Under the pieces are notes generated by a model that worked only from the letters and a program-made list of their open reading frames with translations, searched no databases and was not told the origin of the DNA. From Spirodela intermedia (taxonomy: Eukaryota; Streptophyta; Magnoliopsida; Alismatales; Araceae): a stretch of 64,000 nucleotides of DNA. Made by a program: the position numbers and the translations under genes. The DNA is taken from the NCBI GenBank assembly GCA_902729315.2, contig LR746275.1:2264501-2328500 (forward strand), written 5' to 3'. Shown here one piece after another: positions 35,295 to 49,375 of this stretch (positions are counted from its first letter, which is position 1; each line of letters begins with the position of its first letter).

Positions 35295-36290
35295 CTAGAG
35301 CACGTAGAACATGGAGTAGAGATGCTCCCTTATCTTGTAGTACTCCTCCGACAGAGGGCCCTCGATGACGACCTGCTGAGTTCCCGGTCCGCCACCCTGT
35401 GGATACCATTCCTTGCTCCTTTCAGAAAACCTTTTTTTTTTAAAAAAAGAGTAGAAGCAGAGAGAGTAGGTGATCCCGGGGAGAGAGAGAGAGCGGGGAG
35501 GCTGCCATGTGGATGATCTTGGGGACAGCCAGCCATGTGGCAAGGAAACTAGGCTCTGCGTACGGGAGAGAGAGAGAGAGAGGGGGGGGGGTGGGGGGAT
35601 GACACGCGGGTGATGCTGGGACAGCCACGTGACAAACGAAAGCTCCGCACGAGAGGGTCGGGGTTACCAACCTTCTGAGTAGAGTCGCCAACTTTGCGGA
35701 CTGTCACATACTCGCCACAACGCAAGGCGCCGCCAGAGAACTCAACCTTCGGGGGGAGACGGAGAGAGAAACTTTAGAAAAAGCTTATACGGAGAGAGAA
35801 ACACGAATCGACCAAGAAGACAGAGAAACCCACATAGGCGCACACATGACCAGAAAAGAAACAGGCTTAAAATTGCTAAATAAAGAAAGATATAGGAGAA
35901 TGTGGGTGCATTCTGAAGGAAAATAAACAAAAAGCAAAAGTCGTCCCAATGTCGAAGAGAACAGAGAGATTTGCCGAGTTGACTTGAAACTTAGATTCGG
36001 ATGGCTGCAAGAATTGGTGAAGAAAAGAGGCGCAAGAATCCGACGTCACAGCGGCATTAACATCGCAGTATAGAAAACCCAGGAGGATCCATGAAAATGA
36101 GCTGAAAATGGCGCACCTGGATCCCTTTGCTCGCGAGCAACTGCTTGAAATCGGCCAGCTTCAGGTCACCAACAAGAACTGACTTATGTGGCTGTGGGGC
36201 TGACGAGAGAGGAAGCAGCGAGAGCGTGTCATCTGCCTTACCCACTTCTCCATCAACCCAGGCTATTTCGTAGTCACCAAGCTGTGACAA

Positions 36291-36328
<38 letters not shown>

Positions 36329-39300
36329 GAATTATGGAGAACAGGCAAGACTGAATAACATTGAGAGAGAATGTTGGTCTCCGAATGAGGTGAGGCCGAC
36401 TATAGGAGGAAGAAGAAGGTGGTATCCATCTTGGAATAAACCGTCAACTATCTTTTCCTTTCTGTCTGAAATACCAAACGAACAGTTTCATCCGGTTGGT
36501 CAACAGTAGATGAGAGCAAGGACTTTACTATAACATGATTTTGACTTTGTTTACTTATTCTTCTACTATCGGAATTTTTCTGGCTTGTGGGTTTGGTTCA
36601 TTGATTAGGTTCATAGGCAGAAATCAGAATCACTGACGTCCTTGCAAGGACAGAACATGAACACTGAAAAAAAAAACTTAAAGAAAATAAAACAGATCTC
36701 TAAAATTACCTTAATAAGTAATAAAAAACCAACCCTTTTTGTGAACCAAGAACGTTCCTCAAAACTGACCTAGGACTACATATGTGGCCCCATCACCTAG
36801 TTCTATACAGAGAGAGAAGAGTTGGCATCACACCAGAAAAGCTAACACGGGCCAAGCCTATAGGTCCATAACACGCTAGATAGTGGGCCTATTAGATAGA
36901 TTTTGGCACAGGGCCTATCAATGAACTACGTTGCAAGTAAGAATGACGAATCCACTGCGAGCCTAAATATCCATCGATTTCCACATGTTTTGAGTGACAT
37001 CCGAATTATATAAGTGTCCAAAAATGAAACCTCAAAAATACACAAGAATTACAAGGCTTTGAAAAAGCACACAACTATGGTAAAACATATCTCTAACTGA
37101 ATAAATGCATACATTGCAAATGTTCGTTATTTTCCTAAATTGGGTCAGAAATCCAACCATATCGACCAAGATAAAGTTTGGATTTTCATGTGACCTACCC
37201 ATCAAGCTTGTCAAACCTGTTTCTGAGCAAGCATGCAAAATCAGCCCCTTTACTCCTGGTTAACATTCTAGTTGCTCCATTTATCCCCATCAACAGGTTA
37301 AGGACCGGAAAATCTGCCCTTGCCACAAATTCTGGTCGAAGTATGCATTTCTCAATCACCCAGTAAGTAAAGAGATGAATGGACGGACACCTCACAGATC
37401 TTTCAAAATCCCACTGGCAACCGCATCTCAGAAAATTTTCGGTTCTAGAGAATATTTTCGTTTCTGCTATAAATCCCAAGCCAACAACAGATTTTCAAGT
37501 GATTTCATCCGCCTTCTCAAAAAGATATAATATGGGGGCAGATCTACTTCCCTATCCTGTCAACCAGAAAAATATCCTCATAATGATAAATAAGTGCAGT
37601 GCACGTCTGTTCTAGTCAGTTGAATTCATTATTTGGACGCAATTCAACATAAATACGTAAATTGCTGATCAAAATAAGTATGTTTCAAAGAAATATCTAA
37701 TCAAATAACTTACCTTTTTAAAGAGGACATTACTCATTAATCTCTCAGAAAGCTGCACCTGTTGTTATAAGTTCAAAAGGTAATAAAAATCAATTTATGT
37801 TAGCAAAATAATTGATCAACAAGAACAGAAAATAGGTGAAAATAGCTTAAACTAATGTCTGACAACGGAATAATATTGGCTAAAAATGAGAAAACAATAC
37901 AAAAGCGTATATAAATCATCAGACTAGTCTCTTCATCCTGATCTAGTTTCGGTACACTCTGGTAATTGAAGTAAATTCTAAGAAAAACCATCCTTTCAGT
38001 CAATCAGCCAATGCTTTGGTCAATTTTGCACTGAACAATGATACGGTAGTAAGCACTTTAGATAACACTGGAATAGGGGGTTGATACCTTGTATGCACAC
38101 AGATCAGATGTGACATCAATCGTTTCTTCAATCTGTGGGGCATATACATGTTGGCAAATGTGTTTTAAGCAGTGCTGCTTTAAGTGATCAGTAGCCTCGG
38201 CTGAGCCATGAACAAGAACCTTCGCAAGAAACAACAGTGAACTAAAAGATGAGTACGAGATAAATGAAGATCAGCAGGTAATTCTTAGAATATTTTCAGT
38301 AGATGAAGGCGTGTTAGTGTTGTACAAGGAGGCAAAAACCACCAGTAATGAGCGACCAATGCCTCACAAACTTTTTCTCGTAAATCACCACGTGAAGGCA
38401 TGGTTTACTCTGAACATACAAGTCTGGAGCACCACAATCTTAGAAGGAAATAGACATTCGTAAATCCAGATATGATTTGCTTTTTATCAGGTCGTCAACA
38501 GTTGAGCCTATCAAACCATGACAAAAAGATGAAAAACAGTAATAATAAGTCAACTAAGAATGGCAATGACGTACAAGCTTCAAAGGTGCCACGTGGCCCA
38601 GAATTGATTTTATAGAACGCCCATCTGAACGACCCTCAAAGTCCATGTAAATCAAACCACACTTCACCTGTACCTGCAGATAATTTGATGGCCTTTTTAT
38701 TAATGAGAGACGGCCTTGGCAACTCCAACAACAATGGAGAAAATGAAATCAACAAAACATGAAAGGAAAGAAGTATGATGAAAAAGATTAGAATAGACAT
38801 GATAATGTCTTAATTTACGAGAAATAGTTAGTGATACTTAGGTTTTCAACGCAAAGTTACCAAATAATAAAATCTAAAGCGATCATTTTTATCCAAGGCT
38901 TACAGAATCAGCCAATTCCAGTTGGAATCGTCCAATCCTCATCACTGCTTAGAACAAACAAACACAAGGAAAAATGTAATCAGCGAGGAATTAGGCAAAC
39001 TTAATGAATTCATTGATTCCAAGCTGATCGAACTGGGTTCGTCTTCTAAATTGACAACATTGCAGATGATCGAAAGGTGTGTTTCCTTGGAAGAAAGTCA
39101 GATAAAAAGGGAAGGGTGTCCATCTTAGAAATTGGAAAAATATTTGGGAATGTATGAAGGTAGGCGGCGTAGGATTGGTGAAGATTGATAATTTTAATTA
39201 GTTACTATTTTTTGTGTCTTTGGAACTTTGCAGAAGACAACTCTTCGAGGGATAGAACAGCGAGGAAGAGTGACCATCATATAAATTGGGGCAGCTAGTC

Positions 39301-42300
39301 AAAGCAAGAGGAAAAAGCGTGACAAGTTTATTTTTTGGAATTGGAAGTTGGAAAAGGACGATTCTCCTTGAGCCAGGACAATGAATGAGAAATACACCGG
39401 CGAAAACAACCAATGACAGACTCATCCTAATACACATGGAAAGGGATTGTTAAGAAGTGGACTTCATGAACATACCATCACATTTTCAGGCTGATGATGA
39501 AATATTGTTGAGATTATGGGGAGATCACTGGTGCAAAGACCAAACTTCAAAATAGAAACTATCCCGGTTATAATATAAAAAATCCAATGTTAAAGGAAAA
39601 CAGATATCCCTGACACAAGAAAATTCATCAGCAATGAATTATCCCCGCCTAAAAAGAATAGCATAATATAAACTAGTTGACGAGTTATGATAGGCACACA
39701 GGCACATGGAAATTATTCTCCCCGTTTTCCGTCTCCTGGGCATCCTTCTAAGGACAGGTAACGTTTCCACATGAGGAGAATGACGTTTCTGTAACTTTTC
39801 AGTAGTCGGATATTGACTACGGGCTATACCATGTTAGTCTAGCGCACAATTGATATATAAGCGATTTTTGAGAGCTTACAAATCATATACTTGTGTGTTG
39901 ATCGCCTATTATTATTCAGTAATTATGTAATATTGCCCACTTAAAGTAGAACTAAATTCTATCGATCACAAGTACTGGAACAAAACATAAGAAACCGCTT
40001 CAGACTTACTGTCATTTCATTTGAAATAACTTTAGAAGGGGTGGAATCCAAAAGCAAGTGCACTGAGGCGTCATCGACTTTACCACCTACTTCACCACCG
40101 AATTCCTGGAAAAAAAAGCATTAATCACTAATCATGTCCAACAAAAAACAAATATTAATCTCTCACGGATGAGAGCACAGACAAAGTCTAATAAGAAACA
40201 TCATTTTTGAGAATAGAAGTGTAACTTGAAAAGGAGGAGATATTTTCTAACTCCAGAGTACACTAATGAGGCACTTCATTACCGTGCACCATTAAAGAGA
40301 ATACTGAATGATAGGTGTGTTACAGATTATATCATCGTGCCACTACAATTTCTGCACATGTGTGTGCGTGCACGTGGATCATTGTGCCATTACTATGTCT
40401 GTGCATGTGTGTGCATACCATAAAATCATGACGCATGCATGATCAAGTGATTTTTTTAGGTTAAACATTAGCTGATACATTTTGTCTTATTAATGAAACG
40501 GGGTTTTTTATTGGTTTTTGTCTGTGCATTCATTTTGGGTGAGAGTGGTTTCATCAGCTGCAGTGATGCTCTTAATGAATCCATCCAAGTGGCAAAAGTC
40601 AAGTAGCATAGGCTGTCCTGGCCCATGAGAAAGCTGACTTCCTGGTTCATTGAATTCTTATGAACTAAATCATGCCAGGATCCAATTATCCATTTGATGT
40701 GCATTTATAGATGCACTTTTTTTCTTTTTGACTAAAATTATCAGTTAAAAATATATTTGGGTAAGCACACTGACACTTAGTTTCATAAACAAATGCAGTC
40801 TCCAGTATTAAAATCTCTTCCTACACACTCACCTTCTTCACACAAGTTGCAAAGTTAAAGGATGATAATATTTAAACTTGAATCACTAAAAGACATAACA
40901 ACAGTATGAAGTGCAGTTATGTTTGCTTCTGCAATTAACATTCACACACTTCGGTTTCTATAATCAATATGTGGAAAACTTACATGAATGAATTGTCGAT
41001 CCATATCTTCTGACTTGGCAACATGGTCATCAGGATTAATGACCTCGCCATATTCATCCCATTCAGCTGAACTGTCAAAAAAGGGGAACATCGGGGCTAC
41101 ACTAGTGGACGGTGGCACAAATCCATCAATAAAAATTTCCCGCTTAATGCTAGAGCGCGATACAGCCACTGGAAAGTTATTACTGAAACATTAGTTGACC
41201 AGAGGAGAGATTTGCGGACAGAATTTTAAATTTCAGCACACATAATTAAAAAGAAAACTCACACCAATCAACTAAAGAAATTCCCAAGCCAGGACAGAAG
41301 GAATTCGAGGAATTCGAACTACATTTGGGAAATTAAATACATCAGTAAACAAAAGAGAAAGCAAAATGCATAATAAAGACAACAAAGTCGGAGGACAGAC
41401 TAAAAATACGGGCATTGCTGTATTTTTGTCGCATTTATTTTTTAATCAACAAAGTGTCTCTTAGTGAAATATTATTAAAAACAATAGCTGACCATCCTCA
41501 ACAAGTGGAAGCAATTCTAGGGGTTTTAGCAGCAAATTAGAATCCAAACCTGAGGAAATGATCTTTCAACTAAGGTTTTAAATATAGCCAGAGGTTACAT
41601 AACTCTAAATATATTACAATACCCAGTAAACACCTGAGCCCAGACACTGTCCATAATCCTTCTCGTAGGTAGCCGAAGGTTGTGGTCCAGGACTGCGATG
41701 AGTGGCCTGAAGTGGTTGGAGCAACTGGGAGGTAGACAATGCCATTAGGACAAAGTTACAGTTGAGAATTTGTTATTCCTTAATCTATTTTTCTTCCTTG
41801 GTCCTCCACCGGTAAACTTGTGGTGTGTTTATTCTCTATTCTTCCTCTGACAGTAGTGTCGCTTCCAGAAACCGGCCTTATGAGACCAGGTCAGATTCTC
41901 CAGAAAATCAACTGATCCATCCAGGATTGGGTTATTTTAGATCGGTTTGGTTCATATATATGACAGTGAAATCTGATTTGGTGTATTTTGTTATAATATG
42001 CAAGACTCATTGATGGGGGATGATTGGGGGGGGGGGGAAGAGAACCAAAAAGGGCCCCTAGCCAATCCCCAAATGGATCAGAATAAGTAACAAGTGAAAC
42101 ATTGATATCTACAATACGCTCCATTGTATAAAGGACTGGTACTAAGTATAATATTTAAGCTTCTGTTCATAAACAATAACACAGGTAATGTGCAAAAAAT
42201 TCCTAAGTTGCTCTGAAGACAAAGCAGGAAAATATTTATGTTGAACTAAAAGCACATGGTCATTAATAGATAAAAAAATAAATAGTACACGATATATATA

Positions 42301-45300
42301 TCTATATATATATATCTATATATATATATATATATGTGCATATATGCGACGCACCTAGTGGGACTAGGTGTTAGAAAGCGATTCTCTCCACCAAGCACAC
42401 CTCTTATCCTCTTATAAACTTTTCTTCTTAACTTTTTTTAAAACCATCCTTGCTCCTCGAAAAAGGCTATAAGTAAAATAAATAAAAAATAAACACAAAA
42501 CATATATTAACATCACAGTTTAGAACATACCACTAAACAGATCCACCACGCATTCTTCCATACACTTCTCTTTGGTGATTCAGATCAGTAACGATCCCTA
42601 GTGTCTGTTTAATTTGTTTTCATCTCGCTATTCTTTAACATTCAAGCAAATAAAGTATCTAATTGCTCTCTCATGGCTTGCGATTGAATTCTAATATCAC
42701 TTTCCCTAGAAAGATACAAGTTCTAAATGCATTTATGTTCCACAAGATTCCAGATATGTCCTTGCAATCGAATCCGTTTTTCTTCAGCAGACCAGGAGGG
42801 AGACTTTCCCAGCCTTTCCATAGGAATACAGAGTAGAAGTTTAGGAAAGGATAAAGGGAAATGACAAGATCCAAATAGAACAGCAAAGATCAAAAAGACC
42901 ATCAAATACGAATTAAAGAATCCTTAAAGATGATGAAAACAACAAAGAGCATACCATCTGACGGAACATGGACAGAAGTTGCATCAATTACCATTGGCTC
43001 TGCTGAGCTCGTATCAGATACATGGGACACCTTTAAATCCTCTTCTTTTTTTAGGGTAGCCTTTAGAACCTCTGCCTTTCTTAGTCGTTCTTGTTCTTCT
43101 TCGTAGGCCCTTAATTCATCCCCAACCAAAGGAACCCTCTTGCTCACAGTGACTTTTACAGCCTTAGGAGGAGGATCCACCTGAAGCATGCGTGCCAGGG
43201 CCCCAAACTACAGAAAAAGCACCATATTTCCATCAACAAAGCAAAACGGGGAATCTTGAAGTTATTTTCGACCCTTGAACTAAACTACACTTATCTACAT
43301 TATCTCCTTCCTATTAAAACTAAAGTTGATAGGTAACCCTCTTACACTATTTTGCTTTTAGATACAACACAGGTTCAAGAATCTGTCTAAACTGAAACAT
43401 AAATAAATTTAACAAATATACCTGGCCTCTTTCAGTGAAAAGTATAAGATTCTTTACATCAGTTGCCCATTCGGTGAATATGTCATGGGAAAAACCCACC
43501 TCCAGGCTGGCCATGGAGGCTAGAACAACCTGAACAGAGCAATCAGTTCCCTCTCTCATAGTCAAGCTGTAGCGTAAGATTAAAAACCAACCTTTGGAGT
43601 GTCAGGAATTTTCTCGAGTTCACTTTTGCTGACCAGCAGTGTGACATGCCTGAAATTAAAAAATATTGACTCAGATGATAAATATCTATGATACAACACC
43701 AAAATAGTAAAATAAGAAGAGTGCATATCTCATATCATTGCACAGCAAATAATCAACCATTGGTCAAGCCCCAAAGAGAAAATATTATCTAAATTAAATA
43801 TCAGTGTACTCAATAAATATTATAAACTCTGCATGTTCAGCGCGTGATTCTGAATATTCGAATTCCCCTCATTGAACACGGGGCAGTGATTTTCCCCTTG
43901 ATCAAGCATTTCAAGAACGTCTGTAATACATTAATGCAGAGTGTACAGAATAATTACTCAAAAAAATCGTTAGAGCCATTTTGGGTCAGAATGGAAATAA
44001 AAAAAACTTGCATCGGATTGCACTAAGAACCAAGTGAAAGATATTGCACTAAATGACCTTCGAATACATTTCTACCAGAAAACTAGAGCCCACTAATCAA
44101 TGGGTAAGCAAAAGCCATGTGAATTGTATGGGAGTAAATGACCTTCAGATATGTTTTCACAAAAAAACTATCATCAGCTAAGAGATTTGGGACTTTTAAG
44201 CATAGAAGAAACATCGTGCTTTGCCCACAATTGCTGTAAGTTAGGACTTGAGAGATTACAGGAAGTTTTCTGGTTGTCCTAACTCAGCAAAGATGATGTG
44301 GGTAAGTCTTTAAGATGACGATTTCAATGCAAGTATTTATGAACTTGATCGTGGAGATAGAAGCATATCCAATTCAACATGATCGTCAACTGCTTAGAAA
44401 ATAGTCCTGAGATTACTAGGTGGGTAGTTACCAACAAAACACAACAAAAATTGTAAAGGCAGCCTGCCCAAAAATGCAATGCAAGCAAGGAACAGATGAG
44501 ATTGTGTAACAAAGAAAACCCTACACTGTCACTAAAATATGGTTTAGGTTTAAAGAAATACTTACTTTAAAAGAAAAATATTATCTCGAGTATGTTCGAA
44601 GGACTTTGCTATTGCGTCGTTCATCCACTCAAGGAAGCTTTTGATATAATCAATCGTACTTGAGGCAACATTTGTCAGAAAATAGATTGGAAATGCAAGA
44701 TGATGCTGAGTCCAGTACTGCAAATTTCTCTAAGTTAAGATCCTTGCCAATACTATATTACAAATATAAAATTAAATCCACTTGTTTACTGACCTGTTCT
44801 AAAATCAAAATAAGTTCGAATGCTCGTCCAGCTGTATCAACTGGAAGTAATGCATTCCCTTCAGATCTTAGAGCCTTTAATATTGCATCTGAAAAGGAAA
44901 CAGAGTGCACACTAAGAGTTGGGCACTACATCCAAAATAGAAACAATTAAATGAATGAAGATATTGTTCCATGTAGCTAAAAGATAAAATGTGAATGCAA
45001 TCATCTAAAATGGAAGGTAAAAGATGCTTCCTATGAGAGATTTTAGTTCCTTTCCAAAATTCTGCTAAAAATAAGTGTTAACATAGAATAAATGATGATA
45101 ATGGTAGTCAGTTTCTTGCTAAGATTTTGGCTGGAAGCATGTTTCACACTATACTGAAATATATAATTAGTATGCAATATTAGTTGAATGATGTACGTAC
45201 TTCTTTATAAGAAGAAATTGAATCAAACCATATCAGCAGAGCACCTCATATAATTCCAAGAAGGGATTGCGTAGTATTCAATTTTAATTGATTAGCAGCA

Positions 45301-48300
45301 GAGACTCGATTCTAATAAGCCGTTACATAATATATAACTACCTAGAAATTCTTGCTCTTTTTGGCGTCTCGGAGGTTGATTGTTTAAAGCATTGTAAGCA
45401 TCTGTTATCAGAACAGCTGGCCTCACAAAAGATTCAAGAACAGTCCCATTAAGGTGCCTGTCAAAACATGCAACAGTTAGTTAGCGTCCTGAAATGACGA
45501 ACACCAGAGCTTGTCTAAATAATCAAGTGTCAACTTTTGGAAACTCCAATCAAATTATACACCTTGTCCCAAAAGCAACTCAGTAAAACACATGGGAGTG
45601 AGAGTGCTGTCATAGAATTGTAAACAGAATTTTGCATAGGAAAGAAAGAGTCAAATTCATTCTAGGATCACAGTCAAATTACCGTGGATCAATATTCTGA
45701 ACCATAGAAACTAAGTGCCTTCTGCGAAACCTCTCATGGGTAACATAAATATGGCAAAGAATGAGAGAAACTTCAAGGAAAAAACAAATACCTTTCCTTA
45801 CGGTGGTTATAGTCAACAGCATAAATGACATCTTCACCATCTTTTGTTATTTTCCATATAGTACCTCCTAGAAGATGCCCAGCTACATTAGGCGTAATCA
45901 CAATTCCTTCACCTTTTCCTAACAAAAGTTGATTGAAATAGAGTAAGGGGACTTAAGCCAAAACATCAGTGATGAGTAGGACTGAAGCCAAATGACTACT
46001 AAAATACCAACCAGTTAGATGAAAATTCTGAGAGTACTTCAAACTAGTCACATTCGGATTCTGGAAGGCAGAGTCAATATCATCCAGAGTGAATACGTCA
46101 AAATCGGACACTTGCTGAAAAAAAAGGTAAACATTTATCAGAAAAGGCACATATATCGGCAAAGAATGGTATATCGCATTAAGTACTTGCATTGAATGAA
46201 AATTTCTTCAAATATTTCTGCATAGAAATACCAGAAAAAAGTCAGTTTGAAAAGCAGACAAAAAAGTATCACATAAATAAAATAAAATAAAAGAAAGACG
46301 GTAGTTTAAAAATAATGATGGCACTACATTTCAGAAGGTGAAAGAGGACACTATAAATAGAAATCAAAGTAGAATATACAAAGATATTCGGTTAATATGT
46401 AATGTAAGCTTTTGAAAGTTATGGACATCTCATTTCCTCACCTAGCAATAAATATGGAAAGTGCGGCTATGACTTCTTTATTTAGCGGATGGCAAATGGG
46501 TCTTCAGTATGATGGGAGTCTACAACTAGACCAGAATGCCAAAACTAAAAATCTGACAATACCTTTCTCCTCATAAAGCCTCACAGAAAAAACAAGGAAA
46601 ATTCCTCTCAGATCTCTTCTTCCACACAGATTTACTGATTTCTTTTTCACCAAGTATCAACAGAAGAACTTGGATTAGTTCCATCGAAAGTTACCTCTTG
46701 TCCAACTAAGAATTTCGACAGTTAAACTCGTTCTTCTGCTGCAACAGCGGCTAATCTAGTTCACTATATCCAACATGAAACAGATCCTGAAGAGCAAATG
46801 ACCGGTCTTTAGTACGCAAGAATAGTTTTCCCCCAGTCGACATAACTCTCTCAACAGCTTTACAACTTGAATATCACAACAGAATCATGTGGTATAAGCC
46901 ATTGAGAATAGTGATTAATTAACATTTCAACCATCGAGCATTTCCCTCCCATAGCCGTTCTGCCAATATAGTCGTTCTTCCACCTATTTTTATTGATTCC
47001 TCAGATGTAATCAAAGAGATGGGATCCTCGGTACCAATGATCAGCCAAAGTTCTCTCCCCCAAAAAGCATTGACAAGAGGAAGTGCCCTGCCTAATCCAC
47101 TAATAAGAGAGACCTGTCAAGTGCAGACACAGAAGGCTAATTACTAAAGTTTAGATCGCAACCAAAAAAGATGGACTGGTTTCAACAGGAGTATATTAAT
47201 ATTTTTTATCCCCATCTCCCAAGGGTGATCTCTATGCCTTCCTTTAGCTGAATCCTTTTTAAATCCTCGTAGATACCTCCACATCTCCATCATCACCTCC
47301 CTAAATTGGAGACTATACATAATCAATAAAATAAAATCATCTGCGTGAAAGTGAAGACCACCAAGATAGCATGCTTCATCACTCTTCTGAATTCATCTGC
47401 CTCCACCACTACAAAAGAGAAAGGAGATTAATAATAATATAATCCCTCCAGAGGCACCTGCCACTGGCACAACAGTTCTTAGCAAGACACCAAACCCTGA
47501 GGGAATATTTATTCCTCATTGACAATGGCCAGAAGGCTATCTTGTGCCACAAAAACCCAACTACTTCTTTCATTGCCTGCCTTCTTTGTGGCCTCAAGGC
47601 CCACCATGCGAACCTTATTCTGATATTTTAATTCCCACTCATTTTATCTTCACCTCACTCCTATCCTGTACTTCTACTGAGAGCCCTTTTCTAGCCTTCA
47701 CACTGATACTAATCTTCGAACTCATGATGCAACAATCGAAGATAGCTTTCACTCCCACGTTACACCACCAACTACGACCCTACCATAACTCATATACTCT
47801 GGTTTTTCAGACTCAACCTCATCAAGTACTTAATGAACCTTCGCCTCTTCACGTAATTTCAGCAAGCCTCATCCTCCCCTCCCCCCCTGCTCCAAAAATA
47901 TACAGTCCATTAAAGTAGATGCAAAACCATTTCGGTATTAAGGATCAATTATATCGAAATTCCCCTCTGATCACCATCCCGATGTTTCTCCAAATTTCCA
48001 AAACATAGCGACCTTTTATGTCGTCCCAGGACCCAGAGATTGGCTATTCCTTCAAACACTGTTCACACATCTGTTCCTAAGTCTGCCCTTCCCCCTAATA
48101 TTTTTGTTATCACAGGTACTATTTTAGTTCAAGTAGCAGATTGTATCCAATGGATCTTTTGATCACTTCAGAGGCTGTTACATTAGAAGTGAGGATTCAA
48201 GATATGACAAACTCATTGATCAAGCAGATATACAGAAACTTCAGAGTGACACTAGAGAATAAAAAAAAGCCATAATAGATAGTATGGAAACAAGATGTTT

Positions 48301-49105
48301 ACGGAAATAACTCTTTCCCTCACCTGGCATTCTATATAATAATGCTATAGTATCACTAGGGCCTTATCCGTGGAGTAAAGAATTGAATAAGGACAAATAA
48401 CTTTTTCACAACAGAAAGATAGAGGGGTACTGCAATTTAAATTGAGCAAAAAAAAGGAAGTAGCGTGATCAAAAGAATTCCGGTATATATATAAAGAGTT
48501 GGGGATTTAAAGAAGAGATAAAAAGGTTACCTTGCGGGAAAAGTAGTGATCATACATGGTCAACTGGCCTAATCTTAAAACCGGTTCTGTTAAATAAATT
48601 GGGGCAGAGAGCGCCCAGTGTTTCATAGCATAAGCTAATGCACCGAGATGAAGAACATCGGGATGCGACAGCAGGACGGCATCAACTTTTGAACAAACCC
48701 TGCGAATTACAGCTTACGTCATTCTAGCATTCGCTAAAGGATACGTGATGAGCTAAAAAAAACACAAAAATAAGTATATATAAAAATAAAACGATTGGAC
48801 GCCATTGCCTCGTGATGAGCAAGTAAGCTGCACCACTGCCCGAAATGGTTTCGGAATTGCGTTCTGGACGTTCCCAAGGACGACACTCGAAGAATAAAAC
48901 CGCAGGAGTTAAATGTCGGAAAGATGAGCAGAGCGGGCGAGGACTGAGAAGAGAACCTGGAGAGCGGTTGAAGGAGGTTGACGTCGAAGAGGTCGTTCCA
49001 ACCGCAGTCCACCAGGAAGTTGAATCCGTCAATGGAGACGAGGTACGAGAGGGGATTCTCACTGTAGACGCCGCACAGCGGAGTCACCTGCACCGACGTC
49101 CCCAT
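35295..49105 (-). CDS. CPSF100: Cleavage and polyadenylation specificity factor subunit 2 (CPSF100)
   Basis: Eighteen minus-strand exons (from the 5' end of the gene): 48957-49105, 48531-48699, 46012-46114, 45792-45918, 45342-45457, 44794-44888, 44566-44717, 43592-43649, 43422-43529, 42955-43207, 40984-41168, 40010-40105, 38575-38673, 38088-38219, 37714-37758, 36117-36281, 35672-35746 and 35295-35396. They total 2229 nt, or 742 aa, close to Arabidopsis CPSF100. It is a scaffold partner of the endonuclease CPSF73 in pre-mRNA 3'-end formation. Visible features are [14 protein letters not shown] at the start, and a metallo-beta-lactamase fold in which [11 protein letters not shown] (61-71) replaces the zinc-binding HxHxDH. 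This fits the known inactive state of this subunit. There follow [13 protein letters not shown], a beta-CASP segment with [29 protein letters not shown], and the C-terminal block [20 protein letters not shown]. Introns 2 (2.4 kb), 10 (1.8 kb) and 15 (1.4 kb by 36282-37713) are long; the first of these carries a LINE remnant. Confidence 0.97.
36295..36325. repeat. (GA)n microsatellite in a CPSF100 intron
   Basis: A GA run of about 31 bp lies 13 bp upstream (in the gene sense) of the exon at 36117-36281. In the sense direction it forms a (CT)n polypyrimidine tract directly before the acceptor, so it probably serves as the splicing pyrimidine tract. Confidence 0.9.
42292..42370. repeat. (TA)n microsatellite followed by a hairpin in CPSF100 intron 10
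   Basis: A TA-rich run at 42292-42335 is followed by CACCTAGT-GGG-ACTAGGTG (42352-42370), a perfect 8-bp stem with a 3-nt loop. It could be the edge of a small transposon, but no terminal partner or target duplication was found. Confidence 0.8.
47140..47620 (-). mobile_element. LINE reverse-transcriptase remnant in CPSF100 intron 2
   Basis: On the minus strand, between the CPSF100 exons at 46012-46114 and 48531-48699, frames read [18 protein letters not shown] followed by [11 protein letters not shown]. These match the plant LINE RT segment 'LF..vvEal.rml..A ... hLqFADDtllf', with the FADD catalytic block slightly altered. The upstream part (47440-47620) has weak similarity to the region before RGLRQGDPLSP. 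The fragment is frameshifted and lies in the same orientation as the host gene. Ends and a poly-A tail were not identified. Confidence 0.5.
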
Positions 49106-49207
49106 CTCCGCCCTCCGCAGCTGTCTCCGCCACTGAGCAGAGCAGAAGCGGGAGAGGACCCGAGAAAGAGGAAGCAGAAGGGGGGGCGTGCTGGGGGGGG
49201 GGGGGGC

Positions 49208-49293
49208 CGAGATTCGTGGGCCATAAAGGACCGTTATGGGAGATATATGGACAGCCCAATTTCAGGCCCAATAATGAAAACATTGGGCCTATC
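49208..49293. promoter_or_regulatory. Site II-type promoter module, copy 1
   Basis: This copy contains GTGGGCC, GCCCA and the imperfect palindrome AGGCCCAATA-7 nt-CATTGGGCCT at 49264-49290. TGGGCC/GGCCCA are site II (TCP-type) elements typical of growth-related plant promoters. It is repeated at 49376-49463. Confidence 0.7.
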
Positions 49294-49375
49294 GCCCCGA
49301 ATCTGAATGAGCTCCCTCCATTTAGAATCTTTCGGTGTTGGGCTAGCCCAGGTCCATGGCAGTTAAGCTGGGGGT

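Noticed and set aside
34663-35409. 248-codon minus-strand open frame
   Set aside because: It lies in GC-rich 3' UTR sequence and overlaps the CPSF100 last exon in a different frame. It has no recognisable domain, and the overlapping frame encodes the clearly conserved CPSF100 C-terminus.
37195-37479. 94-codon minus-strand frame in a CPSF100 intron
   Set aside because: No recognisable motif, not needed for the CPSF100 frame, and no splice sites that would add it in phase.
42352-42375. Helitron-like 3' hairpin followed by TTAG
   Set aside because: Helitrons end in CTRR about 10 nt after the hairpin. Here the hairpin is followed directly by TTAG and no 5' TC end was seen.
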